DNA of 64,000 nt from Deltaproteobacteria bacterium (GTDB taxonomy: Bacteria; Desulfobacterota; Desulfobacteria; Desulfobacterales; SpSt-501): the NCBI GenBank assembly GCA_016219005.1, contig JACRCN010000041.1:1-64000 (forward strand). The letters run 5' to 3'. Below the pieces are notes generated by a model. It searched no databases. It was given only the letters and a program-made list of their open reading frames with translations, and was not told the origin of the DNA. The stretch's first letter is position 1. Each line of letters starts with the position of its first letter. The position numbers were made by a program, and so were the translations under genes. Below are positions 60,784-64,000 of this stretch, piece after piece.

Positions 60784-61572
60784 CTATTTCAATTTTTTTG
60801 CCTTGATTTCGGCGATGGCTTTTTCCCAGACGGATTTGAGGATGGTGACGTCATGCCCCAGTTCAATTGCTTGCACGCCCATCTCCATGATGGGGGCGGC
60901 TTTTTCCCATTGCGGAAAGCCGGCACCAAATATGACGAACTTACCGTGGCGTTTGGAAGCCGCAACTACCGTCTTTAAAGCGCTCATCACTTTTGCATGC
61001 CCGGTTTGCAGAGGTACTCCGGCGGAAATGCTGAAATCGGCGGGCCCGAAGAAAACCCCGTCCATTCCCAGCACCGACATGATCTCTTCAATGTGCTCGA
61101 TCGCCTTCACGTCCTCGATCATCGGGATCACCAGGGTTTCACGGTTGCTCCACTCCATCCAGTCCACGCCGGCGTCCACCCCCCATTTGCCGGACAAGCA
61201 GAGTCCACCGTAACCGCGATGCCCGATGGGAGGGAACTTGGCAGCAGCAACAATCGCCTCCACGTCTGCGCGGCTGCACACATGCGGAACGATAACGCCG
61301 CCAGCCCCAATCTCGAAAGCCTTTCTCACCAGGTAGGGATCGTCCCGGTCGATTCGGAGTAGAGGCACGATGCCGGAAAGGGTGGCGGCCCGAATGACGT
61401 TTTCAGCGCTCTCGTCCTGGCGCCATGCGTGCTCGTTGTCGATCCGGCAGAAATCAAGGCCGCAGAAACCCGCCAGTTCCATGAGCGCCGGGCTGAAGGA
61501 ATACAGGCAGGTCCCCAGGGCGATTTCCCCGCGGTTTACTTGCTCTCTCAGGTGATTCTTGGGTCTTTGCAT
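60784..61572 (-). CDS. HpcH/HpaI-family aldolase
   Basis: About 262 residues from the ATG at 61572 (GGAG nine bases before); another ATG lies five codons upstream. A class II (metal) aldolase: GFDFCRIDNEHAWRQ, LRIDRDDPYLVRKAFEIGAGGVIVPHV, the metal Glu in VIPMIEDVKA and the Asp in FFGPADFS. Family members cleave 2-keto-3-deoxy acids to pyruvate and an aldehyde such as tartronate semialdehyde. The HIBADH-type reductase upstream would suit that product (GarL/GarR-like logic). Confidence 0.88.
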   Translation of the reverse strand: MQRPKNHLREQVNRGEIALGTCLYSFSPALMELAGFCGLDFCRIDNEHAWRQDESAENVIRAATLSGIVPLLRIDRDDPYLVRKAFEIGAGGVIVPHVCSRADVEAIVAAAKFPPIGHRGYGGLCLSGKWGVDAGVDWMEWSNRETLVIPMIEDVKAIEHIEEIMSVLGMDGVFFGPADFSISAGVPLQTGHAKVMSALKTVVAASKRHGKFVIFGAGFPQWEKAAPIMEMGVQAIELGHDVTILKSVWEKAIAEIKAKKLK

Positions 61573-61599
61573 GTCCGCATTCTCCATTCCTTAACCGTG

Positions 61600-62670
61600 T
61601 TAAATGAGGGATCCGTCCAACTCGCCGGCGCGCAGGCCTAATTCCCCAGCCATTGCCATCAAGGATGCATAGACGGCTTCGGGGATGGGGATGCCGTTTT
61701 CATTTCTTTGTTTTTCGGTCAGATGCTCGATTTCCCCGGGCAGGTAAATGCGTTCGACACCTTGAGCCCTGGGCGCATTGTGGATTCGGTCCACCAAGTA
61801 GTCCATTCTCTGTTTGAAATAATCGACCTCGACAAATGTGCCTATGTTCAGGGCCAGCATGAAATGGCCCAAGCCCGCCGGTTCGGAGAGGTGCTGGGCC
61901 CAGAAGGGTATCTCGTCAAGTATCCTGGAGCCGGCCAGGACGCCCGCGAGCACCTCCACGATGACGGCCAATCCGTAGCCTTTGATGCCCAGCGGCAACA
62001 GGGAGCCGCCTTTTTCGAATTGGGTCGGATCCTGCGTGGGCACCCCGTTACTGTCGGTTATCCAGTCCGATGGGATGTTTTCACCTTTTTCAGCGGCCAA
62101 ACGCACCTTCCCGCCGGCAACCTTGCTGAGTGCCACGTCATAAACCACAGGCCACGCTTTCAAGCAAGGCACGGCCACGGCAACGGGATTGTTGCCGATG
62201 AAGGCTCCCTTACCGCCCCAAACGGACATCACCGGCGTAACGTTGCTCAGGACGACGCCGATCATCTCTTTTTCCAAGGCCATCATGGCATAATGGGCCG
62301 CCGCACCAAAATGGTCGCTGTTGAACACCGTAACGACCCCGACCCCGGTTGGGCCGGCCAGATGAATGGCCTCCTCCATGGCGCGCTTGGCCACCACCAG
62401 ACCGAAGCCGTTGTCGCCGTCGACGCGAGCGGCGGACGGACTCTTCCGTTCGACCTGGATCCGGGGGTTTGCCTTCATGCCGGCCGCCTGCAGTCGTTTT
62501 ATATACTTGGGCAATCTGACCACCCCATGGGAATCGACACCCCTCAGGTTCGACAGGATCAGGTTGTCGGCTGACGCAGAGGCATTCGCTTCGGTTAGAC
62601 CCGCTCTTAGGAAGGCCGCTTTGCAGAACTCCCTGAGCTTTGCGGCTGAGACCAGCTTGGATTCCTTCAT
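61600..62670 (-). CDS. Ldh2/MDH2-family NAD(P)-dependent 2-hydroxyacid dehydrogenase
   Basis: 356 residues. Family stretches include NLRGVDSHGVVRLPKYIKRL with the catalytic His, RVDGDNGFGLVVAKRAM, FNSDHFGAAAHYAMMALEKEMIG and GNNPVAVAVP. Members oxidise malate, L-lactate, ureidoglycolate, 2,3-diketogulonate or (R)-sulfolactate (ComC). The aldolase lies just downstream. The sulfolactate reading is attractive given the lyase at 51511, but the two gene sets are in different operons. Confidence 0.88.
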   Translation of the reverse strand: MKESKLVSAAKLREFCKAAFLRAGLTEANASASADNLILSNLRGVDSHGVVRLPKYIKRLQAAGMKANPRIQVERKSPSAARVDGDNGFGLVVAKRAMEEAIHLAGPTGVGVVTVFNSDHFGAAAHYAMMALEKEMIGVVLSNVTPVMSVWGGKGAFIGNNPVAVAVPCLKAWPVVYDVALSKVAGGKVRLAAEKGENIPSDWITDSNGVPTQDPTQFEKGGSLLPLGIKGYGLAVIVEVLAGVLAGSRILDEIPFWAQHLSEPAGLGHFMLALNIGTFVEVDYFKQRMDYLVDRIHNAPRAQGVERIYLPGEIEHLTEKQRNENGIPIPEAVYASLMAMAGELGLRAGELDGSLI

Positions 62671-62781
62671 CTTCGTCCTTCCGCCTTTGATGGCATCCTA
62701 AAAAGTCCAATTCCGGCGTTTCACTTCATCCGTCGTTGAACGGCGCTGCTTGAGCAATAAGGTGCCGTGCCGGCTGAGGCA

Positions 62782-63678
62782 TCAGCCTCGAATGCCGGAC
62801 AGTTCTTGTACCAAGAGCCCCAGCGACGCGCTGTCCAAGCCATCTCGGCCCGTGTTGCAGAGCGCACCGAAAAGCTGGACCCCGAGGGCCGTGGCCGGCA
62901 TGAAGACCCCGGCGTCGCGTCCGGCGCTCATTGCCAGCTTCATGTCCTTGTGCATCAGCGCGGCTCGAAATCCAGGAGCCAGGGTCTGGTCCAGGATACG
63001 TTTCGCGTGATTTTCAAGCACGAAGCTGCGCGCCGACCCAGCTAAGAGAGCCTCACGCATTTTTACCGGGTCGACACCGTATTTGCGGCACAACGCAATG
63101 GCTTCGGAGGCTCCCATGAGTGTGGCTGCAATCACCAACTGGTTGCAGGCCTTGACCAACTGCCCGGCCCCGACCGGGCCTAAATGCACAAAGGTCTTGC
63201 CCATTGTCTGCAGCACCGGCATGCAGCCGGCGATGACAGACGCATCCCCGCCCAGCATGCAGGATAGCGTTCCGTCCACGGCCGCTTTGGGCCCGCCGCT
63301 GACCGGCGAATCGACCATGGCCACACCGTGGGTTTTCAGCCGGGCGGCAAACTCGATCGTTGCCGTCGCCGAGATCGAGCTGGTGTCGACGACCACCAGA
63401 TCTTCGTGGGCGCCCTCGGCCACGCCTTGAGGCCCGAAGAGTACTTTCTCGACGTCCGGTGTGTCCGGAAGGCACAGAATGACGATGGCTACGGCCCGGG
63501 CCAGCTCGGCCGGAGTTTCGGCTGCACGGGCCCCATCCTTGACTAGTTCTTCGACTTTACCGCGGCTGCGATTATGCACGGTCAGGGGGAATCCGGCTTT
63601 CAACAGGTTTCGGGCCATGGATTGGCCCATCACTCCCAGTCCAATGAATCCGATTGAGGTTTTTCCGGGTGTGGTCAT
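62782..63678 (-). CDS. beta-hydroxyacid dehydrogenase (GarR/HIBADH type)
   Basis: 298 residues from the ATG at 63678 (GGAGGG). Cofactor loop FIGLGVMGQSMARN, the canonical substrate loop DSPVSGGPKAA and catalytic Lys in LVKACNQ identify the family. Likely a tartronate semialdehyde or 3-hydroxyisobutyrate-type reductase. Lies between a partial tctA and the Ldh2-type gene. The 111-base gap after it contains a possible decayed copy of the 29084 repeat. Confidence 0.88.
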   Translation of the reverse strand: MTTPGKTSIGFIGLGVMGQSMARNLLKAGFPLTVHNRSRGKVEELVKDGARAAETPAELARAVAIVILCLPDTPDVEKVLFGPQGVAEGAHEDLVVVDTSSISATATIEFAARLKTHGVAMVDSPVSGGPKAAVDGTLSCMLGGDASVIAGCMPVLQTMGKTFVHLGPVGAGQLVKACNQLVIAATLMGASEAIALCRKYGVDPVKMREALLAGSARSFVLENHAKRILDQTLAPGFRAALMHKDMKLAMSAGRDAGVFMPATALGVQLFGALCNTGRDGLDSASLGLLVQELSGIRG

Positions 63679-63758
63679 CGCATCGTCCCTCCAGTTATCA
63701 TTCATGTCGATAGCGTCGCTGCTGCAACCGTATGGACGCTCGACCCGTTCTATCATGG

Positions 63759-64000
63759 TCAAGCCGCTGAGGACCTGGACCGCTCGGCCCTCCTTCCTAT
63801 AAGCCACTGGAGGATCGGATACACCAGCACGACGAAGGTGAGGGCCAGCAGGATCCCGGAGATGGGCCTGGTAATGAAGATGGACATTCCGGAGCTGCGC
63901 GCCAGGATGAGCGCTTTGCTCAGGTTGTTCTCCAGCATCGGCCCTAACACATAGGCCAGGATCAACGGTGCGGGTTCCAAGCCGAAGCGCTTCATCAGGT
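63759..64000 (-). CDS. tctA: C-terminal part of a fourth TctA, cut by the window edge
   Basis: About 80 residues are visible, including MKRFGLEPAPLILAYVLGPM and FITRPISGILLALTFV, the typical end of TctA proteins (compare KFGWPVAPMVLATVL at the end of the TctA encoded at 22276). The 5' part lies beyond 64000. It would be a further TTT importer, serving the dehydrogenase/aldolase set downstream. Confidence 0.85.
   Translation of the reverse strand, partial: LMKRFGLEPAPLILAYVLGPMLENNLSKALILARSSGMSIFITRPISGILLALTFVVLVYPILQWLIGRRAERSRSSAA

Noticed and set aside
62782-63678. Second beta-hydroxyacid dehydrogenase as another sulfolactaldehyde enzyme
   Set aside because: It keeps the ordinary PVSGG substrate loop, so there is no sequence reason to assign it to sulfonates.
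1-64000. CRISPR arrays, tRNA/rRNA genes, prophage or integrative element
   Set aside because: No regularly spaced repeats, cloverleaf sequences, integrase or phage structural genes were recognised; the only transposase is a truncated ISL3-type copy.

Overview
The window looks like chromosomal DNA of a GC-rich anaerobic or facultative bacterium, most likely a deltaproteobacterium (Desulfobacterota). This is an inference from the mixture of a tungsten-type aldehyde:ferredoxin oxidoreductase with MoaD-like partners, two sigma-54 enhancer-binding regulators with matching -24/-12 promoters, and an unusual density of TRAP and tripartite tricarboxylate (TTT) uptake systems. No rRNA, tRNA, CRISPR array or prophage was seen. 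The theme is uptake and breakdown of small organic acids. I count three complete TTT systems, a fourth cut by the right edge, two TRAP systems, an orphan TRAP binding protein, a NitT/TauT-type ABC importer and a MatC-like carrier.

Left part (1-6000): the end of an unknown gene, a secreted sulfatase, a truncated ISL3-type insertion sequence, a small secreted Sm-like protein, a lipoprotein and a HesA/ThiF-type activating enzyme. 6080-17200 is a hexuronate module: an IclR regulator with its own palindrome, TRAP transporter DctPQM, a KdgF-like cupin, tagaturonate epimerase UxaE, uronate isomerase UxaC, a 2-hydroxyacid dehydrogenase, an FGGY kinase and a fructuronate-reductase-like SDR. 17481-18050 is a J-domain protein. 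18129-26345 is a sigma-54 module: a PrpR-like regulator faces an operon tctB-tctA-leuC-like-leuD-like-tctC-enolase superfamily, with a recognisable -24/-12 promoter and an inverted-repeat activator site. 26459-33929 holds a Gfo/Idh/MocA oxidoreductase divergent from a FadR-type regulator that heads a second TTT operon. That operon ends with an orphan TRAP lipoprotein and an M24 protein with a degraded metal site, and has a MITE-like repeat between tctB and tctA. 34060-38724 is a second IclR-TRAP-SDR unit. 38859-42557 is an aminotransferase, aconitase-family large subunit and MatC-like carrier operon.

The most interesting region is 42921-59412. A long minus-strand gene series encodes a LarA-type nickel-pincer racemase, a split UxaA/SuyAB-like lyase, a beta-hydroxyacid dehydrogenase with a YihU-like substrate loop, a tungsten AOR with a MoaD-like protein, a NitT/TauT ABC importer and an SDR. 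Next to it lie a GAF-type sigma-54 activator and a TTT operon. Both operons have a -24/-12 promoter preceded, at almost identical distance, by the same palindrome GCCCAATATTGGGC. I propose that this is one co-regulated C3-sulfonate (sulfolactate/dihydroxypropanesulfonate) dissimilation system in which a nickel racemase and a tungsten aldehyde oxidoreductase replace more familiar enzymes. The ABC importer also appears to have one competent and one degenerate ATP site.

The right end (60100-64000) is a minus-strand set with a partial tctA, a HIBADH-type reductase, an Ldh2-type dehydrogenase, an HpcH/HpaI aldolase and a GntR/FCD regulator. It fits sugar-acid or hydroxyacid catabolism.
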